Below, piece after piece: positions 42,345-53,340 of a stretch of DNA of 64,000 bases (position 1 is its first letter; each line of letters opens with the position of its first letter). Where the stretch lies: the NCBI GenBank assembly GCA_023630585.1, contig CM042555.1:4953501-5017500 (forward strand), written 5' to 3'. This stretch comes from Cranoglanis bouderius (lineage: Eukaryota > Chordata > Actinopteri > Siluriformes > Cranoglanididae). Under the pieces are notes generated by a model. That model saw only the letters and a list, made by a program, of their open reading frames with translations, did not search any database and was not told where the DNA came from. Made by a program: the position numbers and the translations under genes.

Positions 42345-42990
42345 TTATATGATTCAATTCAGTGATTCGATTTTTGAAATTATCACTGAATCCGCTACCG
42401 TATACAAATTGATATGATTCAATTCATTAGGCAACGATTCAATATTTGATACCAATGAATCTGTTACAATGCAATACAGTATGATTCTATTCAAAAGGAA
42501 ACGATTCGATATTTGACCACCGAAACTGCTACTACAAGATACAATATAATTTGATTCATAAGGCAACAATTTGATATTTGATATCACTGAATTTCTACTA
42601 TACAATATGATATGATATGAATCGTAAGGCAATGATTCAATATTTGATGATACCACTGAATCCGCTACTATACAATATGATATGATTCGATTCATAAGGC
42701 AACGATTTGATATTTGACAGTGCCACTGAATCTCAACTATTTAGTATGATATTATTCGATTCATAAGGCCATGATTCAATATTTGATATCACTGAATCTG
42801 TTATTATAATACAATATGATATGATTCGATTCATAAGGAAATGATTCAATATTTGATATCACTGAATCTCTACTATACAATATGATATGATTTGAATCAT
42901 AAGGCAGTGATTCAATATTTGATGATACCACTGAATCCGCTACTATATAACACAATATGATTCGATTCATAAGGCAATGATTCCATAATT
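42345..42990. repeat. 70-bp minisatellite, about nine to ten units
   Basis: Units contain GATTCATAAGGCAATGATTC, AATATTTGAT, CACTGAATC and CTACTATACAATATGAT. The AAGG word recurs at spacings of about 70, 61, 66, 70, 70, 70, 65 and 71 bases. Open minus-strand frames merely translate the unit. Units differ by small deletions, mainly in the GATGATACC part. Confidence 0.9.
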
Positions 42991-43419
42991 GATGGATTAA
43001 GTAGCCTTCAAGTGATATGTGACCAGCTTTATTAAGAATCTGGCATAAGCCTAACACTAATGATGTAATAAAGTATACTTTTAAGAATTAGAATTATGGG
43101 CAAATTATGTGGCAAATTATGGGCAAAGTATGAATCTTTTTTTATATACCAGTTGTCTGTCATTTTTCAATAATAATCAATTCAAATCAGCTATAATTGA
43201 TAATAATTAACGAGTAATGATTATTACCGAGCTTCATTTCAGTGGTTGCCTTTTAAATCGATGCAGCAATTCAAATCATTCGATCATTACACCCCTATTT
43301 GTTATGTCCTTTTTTGAGGACCATGCCTACTCATTCTGTTACTGTTGTTCACTTTATCAATTTCTTATAGTGCAATTGGGAATCTTTTTTTTTTTTCCCC
43401 AAACGGCAGAGAATTTGCA
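42991..43419. other. AT-rich unique DNA
   Basis: No gene. Contains AATAATCAATTC and TAATAATTAACG near 43170-43212. Confidence 0.4.
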
Positions 43420-43740
43420 AAAATAAACAGCGCCGGAGTTCTTTGGATCACTATGGATTACGCCTCATAGAAAAAATACATGACACAGATATTACTGAAG
43501 AACTTTAGATGCTTCTGTTAACTCTGCATTCTGTGTTTGAATGCAGGTGATAAGATTGCTTTCCTTTGCACAATACATTGAGCTGGTATTGTGCTACATC
43601 TGCACCCTGCAGCTTGCTGTGGTTCCCCCTGGCATTATAAAGCACTCCGCATCCTTTGTGCTCCTAAGTGAGACTCATCTAGGACGTACTTATCGGAAAA
43701 CTTCCCTGGGCTCAAGATATGTACGCGACTAAATAAGTTG
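43420..43740. promoter_or_regulatory. Candidate conserved non-coding element
   Basis: Repeat-free block including GGATTACGCC near 43455 (bicoid/OTX-type GGATTA) and GATAAGATTGC near 43550 (GATA-type GATAAG). A 63-codon frame has no recognisable domain. Confidence 0.35.
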
Positions 43741-43989
43741 GGAGAGAGTTTCCCTAACTCATTTGTTTCCTCATTCGGTAAGAGTGATTAAGATTACAAC
43801 TGTAGATTTATCGTTCTACAGCATAGAAAAAGGGGGCAGAAGCTAAGCATGTCATGAAAGGGCATATTGTTAGACTTTTCTGGAGCAGTTTAAGTCAGAT
43901 CACCGTGTAGAATGAATAAACAAAAAATAATAATAAATAAATCAGGATATCTGTGTTTGTTTTGTGGGAGAAAGTCGAAGTAGTTTTTC

Positions 43990-44330
43990 TCAGGAGGTAC
44001 ATAAAAAGCATTCCTAAGCAGAGTTTGCTCTTAGCGAAAATACCTCAAAGCGGTTAAGATAATGCACAATTGTCATGTGGATTGAAGTGCAATCTCGCTC
44101 CTACTTCCCCTCGTAGATAAGTGCTCCCATTGATGAGACCTGGCACCCTGCTCTTATCTCGCAAACACTTTGCGGCAGGAACAGAAGCTCACGAATGAAG
44201 TCCTGCTAGATTGTGATGGTAATACATCTGCTTAGTCGCAACATCTCGTCTGTTGGCAAACAATAATGTAGAACGTTATTTTAGTCGCGTAAGCAACTTT
44301 TGCTTTTCCTAATAAATGTTCGAAGTTACT
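43990..44330. promoter_or_regulatory. Candidate conserved non-coding element
   Basis: Repeat-free, with GTTAAGATAATGCACAATTG near 44055-44075, GTGGATTGAAG near 44077 and CAAACAATAATG near 44258. No gene. Confidence 0.35.
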
Positions 44331-44430
44331 GTTTGAGATACTTTCGAGTAAGAGCAGTGGCTCTGTGGTACATGTCTTTAATTACATTGTCGCAGTTGGG
44401 AATTATTACAAAGTGTTTCTAAGAATTTTA

Positions 44431-44693
44431 TCATCCATCCACCCATTTTCTGTACCACTTATTATACACAGGGTCGCGCGGGAGCCTGGACCCTATCCCA
44501 GGGAACTCGGGGCACAAGGCGGGGAACACCCTGGACGGGGTACCAAGCCATCATAGGGCACAATCGCACACACATTCACACACTACGGACACCCGTAACA
44601 CAGGGAGAACATGCAAACTCCACGCACACAGGGCAGAGGCAGGGTTCGAATCCCCAACCCAGGAGGTGCGAGGCAAATGTGCTAGCCATTAAT
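44431..44693 (-). repeat. tRNA-derived SINE-like repeat A
   Basis: Minus-strand copy: AATGGCTAGC head, GTTGGGGATTCGAACCC (good B-box-like core), GGAGTTTGCATGTTCTCC, then a gap missing the CTGGTTTCC segment, and GTTCCCTGGGATAGGGTCC to AAATGGGTGGATGG. Confidence 0.85.
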
Positions 44694-45235
44694 CATCTCA
44701 TCTAAATGCTGAACAATGAAGACAAACGCCAGTAACCTGAACTATGCAGGTAAAGAACAGGTGATGATTTTTACACAATCTGGTCAGCATGATAGTCATG
44801 TGGCCGTGTCCTTACGATCTGTGGTGATTAATTAGTGACAGGTGTCAATCACTAGTATGGCAAGAGACTTAGTAGTGTGGAAAGTGCTGGAAATCATGGC
44901 CAGGAGTAGGATTACGTAAACTGAGATGTTTAAAAAAAAAGAAAAAAAAAAAAAGTTTGTGGCTTTTACAAAATCCAAAAGTTTATTTAGAAGAAAAAGA
45001 AACATAAAAAGTGTACACATCCTTACTGATAGTTAGGAAGAGTTAAGAAGACAATTAATGTATTAGGCTCTGCAGAAGCGTTAAAGATTTAAGTCTTCTA
45101 ATTTTCTAGTAGGTTCTGTGTTCACTCTGCTTTTATAACTTTTTTATTTCTCTTAGTTTGGAGGCCAAATATTTTTTTCCCCCTCTTTTTAATTTGTTTT
45201 CTTGTTTCAGGATATACAGTACAGTACACACACAT
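44694..45235. other. Unique intergenic DNA
   Basis: A-rich run 44931-44955. No gene. Confidence 0.45.
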
Positions 45236-45400
45236 TTAAGTTCAGGGCATCACGCACATACACATTCACACAGTCATCCACACCTAGGGGAAATTTAGTG
45301 TCCAATCCAGCTACCAGCATATTTTTTGGGAATTGGGAAGAAGCTGAAGAACCTGGAGGAAACCCACATGAACAAAGGGAGAGTAGCAACTGTGTCATCA
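45236..45400 (-). repeat. SINE-like repeat B, middle segment
   Basis: The minus strand reads CATGTGGGTTTCCTCC, CCCAAAAAATATGCTGG, CACTAAATTTCCCCTAGGTG and TGAATGTGTATGTGCG, as in the middle of 23168-23460. Confidence 0.75.
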
Positions 45401-45406
45401 TTTCAG

Positions 45407-45433
45407 GGTGCCTAAAACTTTTGCACAGTACTG
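45407..45433. mobile_element. Solo terminal repeat of the CAGTACTGTGCAAA transposon family
   Basis: GTGCCTAAAACTTTTGCACA followed by GTACTG and TA is nearly identical to the right ends at 26045-26067 and 59757-59780. No left end is present. It abuts the SINE B segment. Confidence 0.8.
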
Positions 45434-45639
45434 TACATTTCATTCAGTAAACTCAGGGATTGTAAAGTTTACAATTAACTGCACCCATGACAGGAAATTG
45501 CAGATACATAATTATATAAGATATAATTATTGTATTTAAGAAACAAAGTTGACCAAAACAAACACGATTTTGTTTATCGTTGCTTTAAATTATTTTTATT
45601 TTCTGTTGTATTTATTTAAAAACCAATGTTCCGATACGG

Positions 45640-45780
45640 CACATGTTGTCAGATAGATCGTGCTCATCTGTGCCGAGTGATCTCATCTTCCTGAAGCACT
45701 TTTCCCTCCAGCCCACAGTGGGGCGCGCTGCTGCGAAACTCAACTCTGCTTCCTCTGCTTCATGTTGTTTAGAGGCTTTG
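45640..45780. other. Unique DNA, possible conserved non-coding block
   Basis: Repeat-free and comparatively GC-rich, next to a GT array. Confidence 0.25.
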
Positions 45781-45783
<3 letters not shown>

Positions 45784-45823
<40 letters not shown>

Positions 45824-45835
45824 CGTGCGTGTGTG

Positions 45836-45884
<49 letters not shown>
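45784..45884. repeat. (GT)n with (GTGC)n centre
   Basis: Two GT arrays around GTGCGTGCGTGCGTGTGTGC. Confidence 0.95.
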
Positions 45885-45886
<2 letters not shown>

Positions 45887-45929
45887 ATTGTGCTGTACTC
45901 CAACACTGCTAAGCCGCCCGATGTGATCT

Positions 45930-46130
45930 GAATTCATTAAAATGAGTTTCTTGCAGTGGCCGATTCATTTGCATCGTGTACACCTTGTTTGAATACATAC
46001 TCAAACGGCAGATGTATTTCTGTGAGTTTTAGGCAGTCAGGGGGATGTGTTACGCCTCTCAGAGGGACACACTCACATAATGAAAATGCAGATCAATAGA
46101 ACTGTTCCTTTACCTTCGCATACTGAGGGA
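45930..46130. other. Unique DNA, possible conserved non-coding block
   Basis: Includes CATTTGCATCG near 45967 (octamer-like) and AATTCATTAAAATG near 45931. Confidence 0.3.
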
Positions 46131-46309
46131 ATTAAGGCACCATTCTTCTTTCATTCTTGAATGTTATATGCATATCATTAGTTATATAGGACTTATTTTC
46201 TGCCATGAAAGCCTAAAGATTTAGAGACATTTTACTGGAACAGATGATCAGTTCTGAAATATAACGTTTCTCCAGAAACTGTATGTATTATACCTCATAT
46301 GACTTATGA

Positions 46310-46457
46310 ATTATGACTCGAATATGATTGATCAGAAGGTGTGCATTATTTCTGTATAACAGCACAGGTCAGAAAGTAGTTCTGGCTGTAACGTGAATGA
46401 CAGGTTTATATTAATGCACTTGATCTAATATGTTATTGTTTCTACAGTAACAGCTCA
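46310..46457 (-). repeat. Foldback repeat family A, right-end fragment
   Basis: On the minus strand it gives AACAATAACATATTAGATC, TGCATTAATATAAACCTG and TTCTGATCAATC, the terminal part of the 40633-41222 unit. Confidence 0.7.
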
Positions 46458-46974
46458 CACACAGGGATCATGGCAAGTTTCCCAGCATGGACAGAGGAGG
46501 ATTCATTTATTGTTTTTTTTTTGTTTGTTTGTTTTTTTCATTATTAATGTGTTTCATAATAAGCAATTTGAAATGATGCACGTTTAATTCATATTCTTTC
46601 TTATAGAGCAGGTTTGATTTAGTTTACCCCTACGTGTTAATTAATACATTAACTAATAAACATGTACTAACATGCTTGAGGTGGTCCTTATTCACTCATG
46701 AATTGATAAGACTCTCATAGTAGTTAAGGTTAGCTCTTCTTTAGTTTGTGATTAGTACATGCCTTAACTCATCATTAATTCATATTTAATTAAGTATGAA
46801 TTCAGGTATTAGTGCATGATTATTCATGCACTGATACTTTAAAGTGTTACCAAATGTACACCAGAATATAACCTAAATAAAATGTTATTTTAGTCACTTT
46901 GTTATTAGTAATGTATGTTTTAAGTTAAAAGTTCCAAGTTCAACAATCTGTTTAGTAATTTAGACCTCTTAAGC
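46458..46974. other. AT-rich DNA
   Basis: T-rich patch 46511-46539. Words such as ATTAATTCATATTTAATTAAG and GATACTTTAAAGTGTTACC suggest decayed transposon DNA. No gene. Confidence 0.4.
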
Positions 46975-47230
46975 ATTCTTTGACTGTCTCTCTAGGGGAG
47001 CCCTTTAAGATTGTGTATAGTACCCTGGATCGAAATGTTCAAAGAACAATCCTTATAGGTTCTCCATTACTAAACAGATTATTCAGTATACAACTAAAAC
47101 TTAGAAGCTTTCAGGCTCCTTTCTAGGGGGAACCATTTAATGTTCTACTGTTTTGATATCAGAGGTTCGAAAGTAGAACCTCTGTAGAAAGAATCCTTAG
47201 CTATCCAAATAAAAACCCTGAAAGACCTTG
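46975..47230. repeat. Degenerate dispersed repeat with GGTTCT/AGAACC words
   Basis: CAAAGAACAATCCTTATAGG, GTTCTCCATT, GGGGGAACCATTTAATGTTC and AAGTAGAACCTCTGTAG form inverted pairs typical of a fish non-autonomous DNA repeat. Boundaries uncertain. Confidence 0.45.
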
Positions 47231-47607
47231 AGTGGAAAAAGGAATTTAAGTCTTACAAACAAACCAAAAAACAATATTACATAATTAAAAGCAATAATGG
47301 TAAATAATTAAAATAATAGTAATAATTAGTAATAAAATATAACATAGAATATAAAAAATAAAATATAACAATATTACATAATTAAAAATATATATTAAGT
47401 TATGTCATTTTATTAAATATGCAACATCCAAAAATAATTTGCATTATTCCAAATTGATTATAATACACAATTTAAAAATATATAGTAAAAAATACTGTTA
47501 CATAATTAAAAAAATAATAATGATATTACACAATTGAAGATGTGCGTACACGAATCTAAATTAAGTTTTCAGATGCGAGGAAAAAAAGGAGATAATGAAA
47601 TGGAAAA
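47231..47607. other. AT-rich DNA with AATAAT and TTACATAATTAAAA words
   Basis: TTACATAATTAAAA-type words recur near 47278, 47375 and 47498 without strict spacing. No gene. Confidence 0.5.
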
Positions 47608-47610
47608 AGA

Positions 47611-47670
<60 letters not shown>
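47608..47670. repeat. (GA)n microsatellite, about 63 bases
   Basis: Nearly pure GA. Confidence 0.95.
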
Positions 47671-47673
<3 letters not shown>

Positions 47674-47879
47674 TGCAGCCTCTCCATGTGAATGCTTTAT
47701 CTATAGCCAAGGACAATTCTTCTCTTTTTTTTAATTTATTTTTTTATCATTTATCTTATGTGTGAGCGGAGAAGAAGCGAATCCATGTCTGTGTCCAACC
47801 ACTAGAAGGTCAGCTGGATTATTTGTCTGATTCTGAGCTGAAACAGACAAAGATAGCACATTAACCCTCATTTAGTGGT

Positions 47880-47981
<102 letters not shown>

Positions 47982-48059
47982 TAATGTGTTAGTTTGCCCT
48001 GTGTTATGTAATGTGATAGCTCTGCACTGCTACAGGGCCACAGTGTTAAAGTGGAATAG

Positions 48060-48230
48060 CAGGCCACGCTGCTAGAGATTCACCCTCAGCAAATAGTTTG
48101 CCATCTCCCACCGGCTGCAGCTCAATCAGGATAAACAAAGTGTGTTAGCGGCGGGCGCTAGAAGCCAGTGGGACGCTCAAATACAACCAGATCAGCAGTA
48201 CTGTTAGTAGAGGAAGGGGGCAGCGGGGTA
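48060..48230. other. Unique DNA, possible conserved non-coding block
   Basis: Repeat-free, with GGATAAACAAAG near 48129 (forkhead- and TCF-like) and a GC-rich GCGGCGGGCGC patch near 48147-48158. Confidence 0.3.
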
Positions 48231-48325
48231 TGTGAATTTCACAGATAGAAAGCTTGTTTATTTTTGTTTAATTAGCCCTTGTATGTCTCCCAAACACTGT
48301 TATTTGAACATAACCTACATGACCA

Positions 48326-48327
<2 letters not shown>

Positions 48328-48376
<49 letters not shown>
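48328..48376. repeat. (GA)n microsatellite
   Basis: About 49 bases of GA. Confidence 0.95.
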
Positions 48377-48377
<1 letters not shown>

Positions 48378-48685
48378 GAAGGACCAGAGGCACGGTTCCA
48401 ATTTTAGAAGATATTGTTAAAACATATGAGGTGTTTAATTTAGTATCAAATGAAATGCTTGAGCTGTTTAGTTTCTAGAGATATTTCCTTAAATGGAAAG
48501 ATATTTGCTGTATTCATATTAAATACCATTGTGGTGTGGGTTTATTATGGACTTTATCATTTGTTTTATTGTAGATACTGAAATGAAATAAGCAAAAAAA
48601 AGAGAAGACACCAGGAATGTAGCCAGAAAATCAATATTTCAAACATTGTTTGAACAGAATTTTATTTAGTCTCTATGCTGGTAAA
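48377..48685. other. Unique intergenic DNA
   Basis: Nothing recognised. Confidence 0.45.
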
Positions 48686-48689
48686 AATG

Positions 48690-48761
<72 letters not shown>

Positions 48762-48867
48762 CTCATCATCATCATCATCATCATCATCATCAACGCAAAT
48801 CACATTAAATGAACAGTAAAGTAACAAATTAGTAATATGATGTATGTTTAGATTATTTTAATAAAAT

Positions 48868-48923
<56 letters not shown>

Positions 48924-48960
48924 TTATTTTTATTACTACTACTACTACTACTACTACTAC

Positions 48961-48991
<31 letters not shown>

Positions 48992-49042
48992 ACTACTACT
49001 ACTAATAATAATAATAATAATAATAATAATACATTTTATTAA
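48686..49042. repeat. Trinucleotide mosaic with inverted ends
   Basis: (AAT)n 48690-48759, (CAT)n about 48765-48792, then from 48858 TTAATAAAATGTA, (TTA)n, (TAC)n, (TAA)n, (TAC)n, (TAA)n and TACATTTTATTAA ending at 49042. The last element is the exact reverse complement of the one at 48858-48870. The 185-bp unit can fold into a long hairpin. Confidence 0.9.
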
Positions 49043-49136
49043 TAATGCATTAATTTAGTTAATATGAATTTTATCAGGTTAATAAACCTATTCATTTATT
49101 TGTGTTTGTTATTGTATTTAATTTTATTTACTTTAC

Positions 49137-49231
49137 TGTGTGTGCGTGTGTGTGTGCGTGTGTGCGTATGTGTGTGCGTGTGTGTGTGTGCGCGTGTGCG
49201 TGTGCGTGTACGTGTGTGTGCGTGTGTGTGT
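49137..49231. repeat. (GT)n with GTGC interruptions
   Basis: About 95 bases of GTGTGC, GTGCGT and GTAC variants. Confidence 0.95.
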
Positions 49232-49319
49232 CTTATCCAAGAGCTCCCACTACAGTACAGGGGTGGATGCCTGACAAACCATCTCCATCTTTATCTTATC
49301 TGTTGCCATTTTAATTAAG

Positions 49320-49750
49320 TGAAACATCTCTGTATCACCTTTCCAGAGACTCCAAAAGACTGTGCACTCCCAAGACTGCATTGTTACTTTATTTGAAGGC
49401 CTTGAACCTCAGCAGGCATGCCGTAGCTATTCCTCGGCATCTGATCTCGCCTCTTCGGCCTGCTGGGGTCATGAGGTCAGGGGCGATTAGGAGGAAAAGG
49501 TGTTGGGGTGTCACCTTTGGGGCAGAGTGTTTGTGGGGCACCGCCCACATCAAGCCAACCCCCAAACAAAACGAAGTCTACACCGTCATTCAAAGCAGAT
49601 GGCTTTTTCTGGGAGTGTGTCAGCTCTTGTTCGGGCTGTGCTGCCTCTGGCAGACCTCACCAGGGATGGTTAATAGGCATGCAGCAGGAAAATGTGGCCA
49701 AACCACACTGGCTTAGCAGAGGGAAGCCAAGGAGTCAGTGAACTCAGCTC
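49320..49750. other. Unique DNA, possible conserved non-coding block
   Basis: GC-balanced and repeat-free for over 400 bases. A 111-codon plus frame (49381-49716) has no domain I recognise and no splice context I trust. Confidence 0.3.
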
Positions 49751-50547
49751 TATATGTCCAGTAATGTGCATACTCATCTACACACAGAGCCTTAACCACA
49801 TCCTGGCACCAAATGTAGACAGTTATTATAGGTAATACAGTATAGAAAGTTATTAATGACAATTAATAAGTAAATAAACAGGTTAGTGAGTGAAAACACT
49901 CAAAACAGCACATTATTAATGGAAACTTGGGGTGAGGGAGTTTTATTTACTATGTACACTCACCAAAATGCTATTTCTTTAACACATGCACATGTCTTCA
50001 CAGATAGATTTGAACCCCAAGTGAGGACATCACTATGCAAACCCCATCTGTCTCTCATCCTGTGTAAACAGCCGTAAATGAGCCATAACAGGGCTAGGCC
50101 AGGATATGCTAATTAGGACTGCGAGTGTATGTGTGTGGCTGTGAAGTCTCAACACAATGTCATCATGCAGAATTGGTTTAAGTGGGCCGGGATAGGACAG
50201 TAAGAAAGTGCCAAATGGTCAGAGAGAAAATAAGATTGTCTGTGCACAATGTGAACATGCACAATTAGTAAGCACGGTCATAGCACACTAGACATGTGCA
50301 ATACACGTAGTTTCACTTATAATTACACAAGAAATGTAAGAAGCACATAAAGAAACTTAAAGGTGGAGCCAGAAGCAAAGAGTGCTGTTAAGACTGGTGC
50401 AGAAATGCAATGGTCTGGGTAAAAAAGAAAAGGAAAGGAAAATAATGTTAAAGAGCATAAGTAAACATACTGATGAAGAGCATAACTAAACATTCATCTT
50501 ATAGTAGTTATAGTATACTTTAATATTTATTGACCCATAGCGTGTTT
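49751..50547. other. Unique intergenic DNA
   Basis: Nothing recognised. Confidence 0.45.
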
Positions 50548-50720
50548 GAATTCTCCAATCTGATTGGTCAGAAGTTGTACTGAAGAACTGAAGTTTTTTT
50601 GTTAGCAGACATTTATGTAACATTTATGGAAGGAGTCTCCTGTGTCAGATATTTCATTCCAGTCATGATGCTTTGTAAAGTTTTCCGGCACTAGAAAGTC
50701 TTCTGGACAGAGGAGGTTAT
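50548..50720 (-). repeat. Foldback repeat family A, eroded right arm
   Basis: GAATTCTCCAATCTGATTGG and GGAAGGAGTCTCCTGTGTCA are the reverse complements of right-arm words. The middle is shortened. Confidence 0.65.
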
Positions 50721-50827
50721 GCTCCATCATTGTGTGTTTTAATTTTATATTATTATCTTAAGGATTATAACTTTACATTACAGTGTATCTTAAAACTTAT
50801 AGTATTGTCTTATTCAATTCATTCATC

Positions 50828-50963
50828 TTCCCACACCACCACGTTATCTGGATCAGGGTCATGATGGACCTTGGGCCGATCCCAGGAATACTGGACAAGA
50901 GCCAGAAGGTGGGAGAAAACCAGAGAACCCAGAGGAAACCCACAATGACATGGAGAAAACATG

Positions 50964-51001
<38 letters not shown>

Positions 51002-51102
51002 ATGCAAAAAAATATTGCATAGACAGTAATCTGAGGTCAGGACCGAACCAGGTCCCCTGGAGCAGTAAAGTAGCAACACTACACACCGCACCACTGTGCA
51101 AC
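50828..51102 (-). repeat. SINE-like repeat B with an internal A37 run
   Basis: On the minus strand: GCACAGTGGTGCGGTGTG (head, A-box-like), CCTGACCTCAGATTACTG, poly(T), TTTTCTCCATGTCATTGTGG, GGTTCTCTGGTTTTCTCCC and the tail to GATAACGTGG. The 37-base run lies where other copies read TTGCATGTTCTCC. Confidence 0.8.
50964..51000. repeat. Poly(A) tract, 37 bases
   Basis: Longest homopolymer in the window, inside the body of a SINE-like copy rather than at its end. Confidence 0.95.
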
Positions 51103-51452
51103 CAGTATGGTTCATAGTATGTCTTAATACCATAATGGTATTACAGTATTATCTCATAATTATATATTACATCTTATATACTGTATCTTAACTAATATAT
51201 CTTGTATTAATGATTACAATAAGTTATATAGTAGTATACACATAACATTATCTAATAATAGACTAATCAATGAAAGCATGAAGTCACATTAACTCACAAT
51301 ATACAGTGTATAGTATTATTTTTTGGTCTATTCTAATATTTAAAGCATAACTGAATTTAGATTTAACCTTAGAGTGTATTATCTTATTATTTATGTTATC
51401 TTCTGATACACATTATATTAAATTATAGTATTACAGTATATATATTATCACA

Positions 51453-51453
<1 letters not shown>
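51103..51453. other. AT-rich DNA
   Basis: No gene. TATATTAC and ATCTTAT words recur irregularly. Confidence 0.45.

Positions 51454-51519
<66 letters not shown>
51454..51519. repeat. (TA)n microsatellite, about 66 bases
   Basis: Uninterrupted TA. Confidence 0.95.
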
Positions 51520-51521
<2 letters not shown>

Positions 51522-51811
51522 CACACACACTGTCGTATCTGTACACACACATGCCCTATGGACAGGTAACTGATCTTAAAATGCCATCACATGTCAGTGA
51601 TGTGTAGAGTTAAAAAGACAAAAAGAAAAGTAAGGAAAGGGACCAAAGGAGTATTTGAAATCAACACCCACAGGCGTCTATGCCGAGAATGCAGGAGCAT
51701 AGTGGAGCTAAAGTAGAACAATAGCAGTGAGGGTTCTCCTGGAGCTCACACACAATAGACACAAGGGCTCTCTGTAACATCTCATTATAGCTAATGAGGG
51801 GCCACTAATTA

Positions 51812-51814
<3 letters not shown>

Positions 51815-51862
<48 letters not shown>
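51815..51862. repeat. (GT)n microsatellite
   Basis: About 48 bases of GT. Confidence 0.95.
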
Positions 51863-51864
<2 letters not shown>

Positions 51865-51915
51865 TGAGTGTATGTGGGTCAGTTGGTGTAGGTATGTCTA
51901 TGACTGAAGGAATAA

Positions 51916-51928
51916 GAGAGAGAGCGAG

Positions 51929-51987
<59 letters not shown>
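51916..51987. repeat. (GA)n microsatellite, about 72 bases
   Basis: GA with early GCGAGAGCGAGAG variants. Confidence 0.95.
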
Positions 51988-51989
<2 letters not shown>

Positions 51990-52037
51990 CAAGATCAGAC
52001 GCTACAGTACAAAAACAAAGAGTGGTTTGTAGGCTAT

Positions 52038-52449
52038 ATGCTGCATTCAAATAAAACTCGTAATTTGACCTCCAACTAGACAAAACCACAGGAAACGCAC
52101 CTCAACTTGGAATTCCTACTCATAAACTAGAAGAGGTCTCCTCAACCCTGAGTTCAGCAATGGACATCAAATCAACATGGCTGCTCTCAACATCAACAGT
52201 AAACAACTTTTAAATGAGTTGTACTGTATATACTTGTATTTGCTTTAAATCAATCAGCAAACATACATATTCCCTTGTTAAATCTATAACATTGACTATA
52301 TACTCCACCATTTTGAGGAGGAAACTATACATCACTCATCAGAGTTAGCTGGAAAAACTGTTGCTAACAAAATACAAAGGATGGGTCTGGAGGTGTCCAT
52401 TGTTTTTGAGTTCCAACTTCCAAATTCTGAGGTATTTAGAATGCAGCAT
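52038..52449. mobile_element. MITE-like element with ATGCTGCATTC ends
   Basis: ATGCTGCATTCAAATAAAAC at the left is matched at the right by an inverted GAATGCAGCAT. Inside the ends, GACCTCCAACT is matched by an inverted AGTTCCAACTTCC segment. About 410 bases, no coding capacity. Boundaries within a few bases. Confidence 0.7.
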
Positions 52450-52702
52450 TATCTCTCTCTTCCTTCTCTTCTGTAATTAACACACTCTCCATACACTCCT
52501 GTGACATTTCTGACACAATGTCACAAATTATGTTTCTTCATAATGACTAAAAGTGAATGAAAAGGTTTTCTTTGAAGTCTCACCTCAAGCTTGCATTTGA
52601 GTGACGTACTATATCTCTACTAACTCCACTAAGTGCTTCACTGAAATGTTTATCAGTAATATAAAATTTTACTCAGTTGAGGTTAGGCAATGTATAAATA
52701 TT

Positions 52703-53052
52703 GGGGTCATACTGGCTTACAGGTTAGCATGTTTGCCTCCGAGGTTGGGGGTTCGAATACTGCCACACCCTGCATGAGTTTGCATGTTCTCCCTGTGCTT
52801 CGGCGACTTCCTCCAGGTACTCCGGTTTCCTCCCCAAGCCCAAAGACTTGCATTGTAGGCTGATTGGCATCTCCAAATTGTCCGTAGTGTGTGAATGTGT
52901 GTGTGCAATGGGTTGGCATGCCGTCCAGGGTGTCCTCCGCCTTGTGCCCCGAGTTCCCTGGGATGGGCTCCAGGCTTCCCCGTGACCCTGTGTAGGATAA
53001 GCGGTATGGAATATGGATGGATTGATGGATTGATGGATGGATGGATGGATGG
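52703..53052 (+). repeat. tRNA-derived SINE-like repeat A, most complete copy
   Basis: TACTGGCTTACAGGTTAGCA head (A-box-like TGGCTTACAGG), GGTTGGGGGTTCGAATACTG (B-box-like GGTTCGAATAC), GTTTGCATGTTCTCCCTGTG, GGTACTCCGGTTTCCTCC, GGCTGATTGGCATCTCC, GATGGGCTCCAGGC, CCCTGTGTAGGATAAGCGG and a (TGGA)n tail at 53016-53052. Shows the tRNA-like head, body and tail order in one piece. Confidence 0.85.
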
Positions 53053-53189
53053 AATGGTTTTGAGCTGCTGTTATAGAAACTAAATCAATGCCTTTGGCTT
53101 AATCAGAATTGAGAATTCAACTTTGTTGTAGATAAAAGTAGAATCCAGTGAAATTTTCCAGAATGACATTTCCAGCTCAGTTTCAAGTG

Positions 53190-53340
53190 AAATAGCGCAG
53201 AATGTTCCCACATGTGCCTCAGCAGTATCAAAGCCATCAACAAGCACCTTTGAACTCACTTGCACTGTCTTTTTGGTTATGCAAATCACTTAAACAAAGT
53301 GGAATTACAAATACATGTGTTTTCTTGTCATTGGTCCCTA
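53190..53340 (+). repeat. Paralogous segment pair, copy 1
   Basis: GAATGTTCCCACATGTGCCT, CCTTTGAACTCAC, TTTTTGGTTATGCAAATCAC and ACATGTGTTTTCTTGTCA recur in order at 55827-55990. It could be a low-copy repeat; it ends before an ordinary stretch. Confidence 0.75.

Noticed and set aside
42345..42990. CRISPR-like regular repeat spacing
   Set aside because: Units are contiguous and diverged with no unique spacers, in an animal genome; a minisatellite.
49381..49716. 111-codon plus-strand frame in unique DNA
   Set aside because: No recognisable family, no start or splice context, and an overlapping second frame of similar openness.
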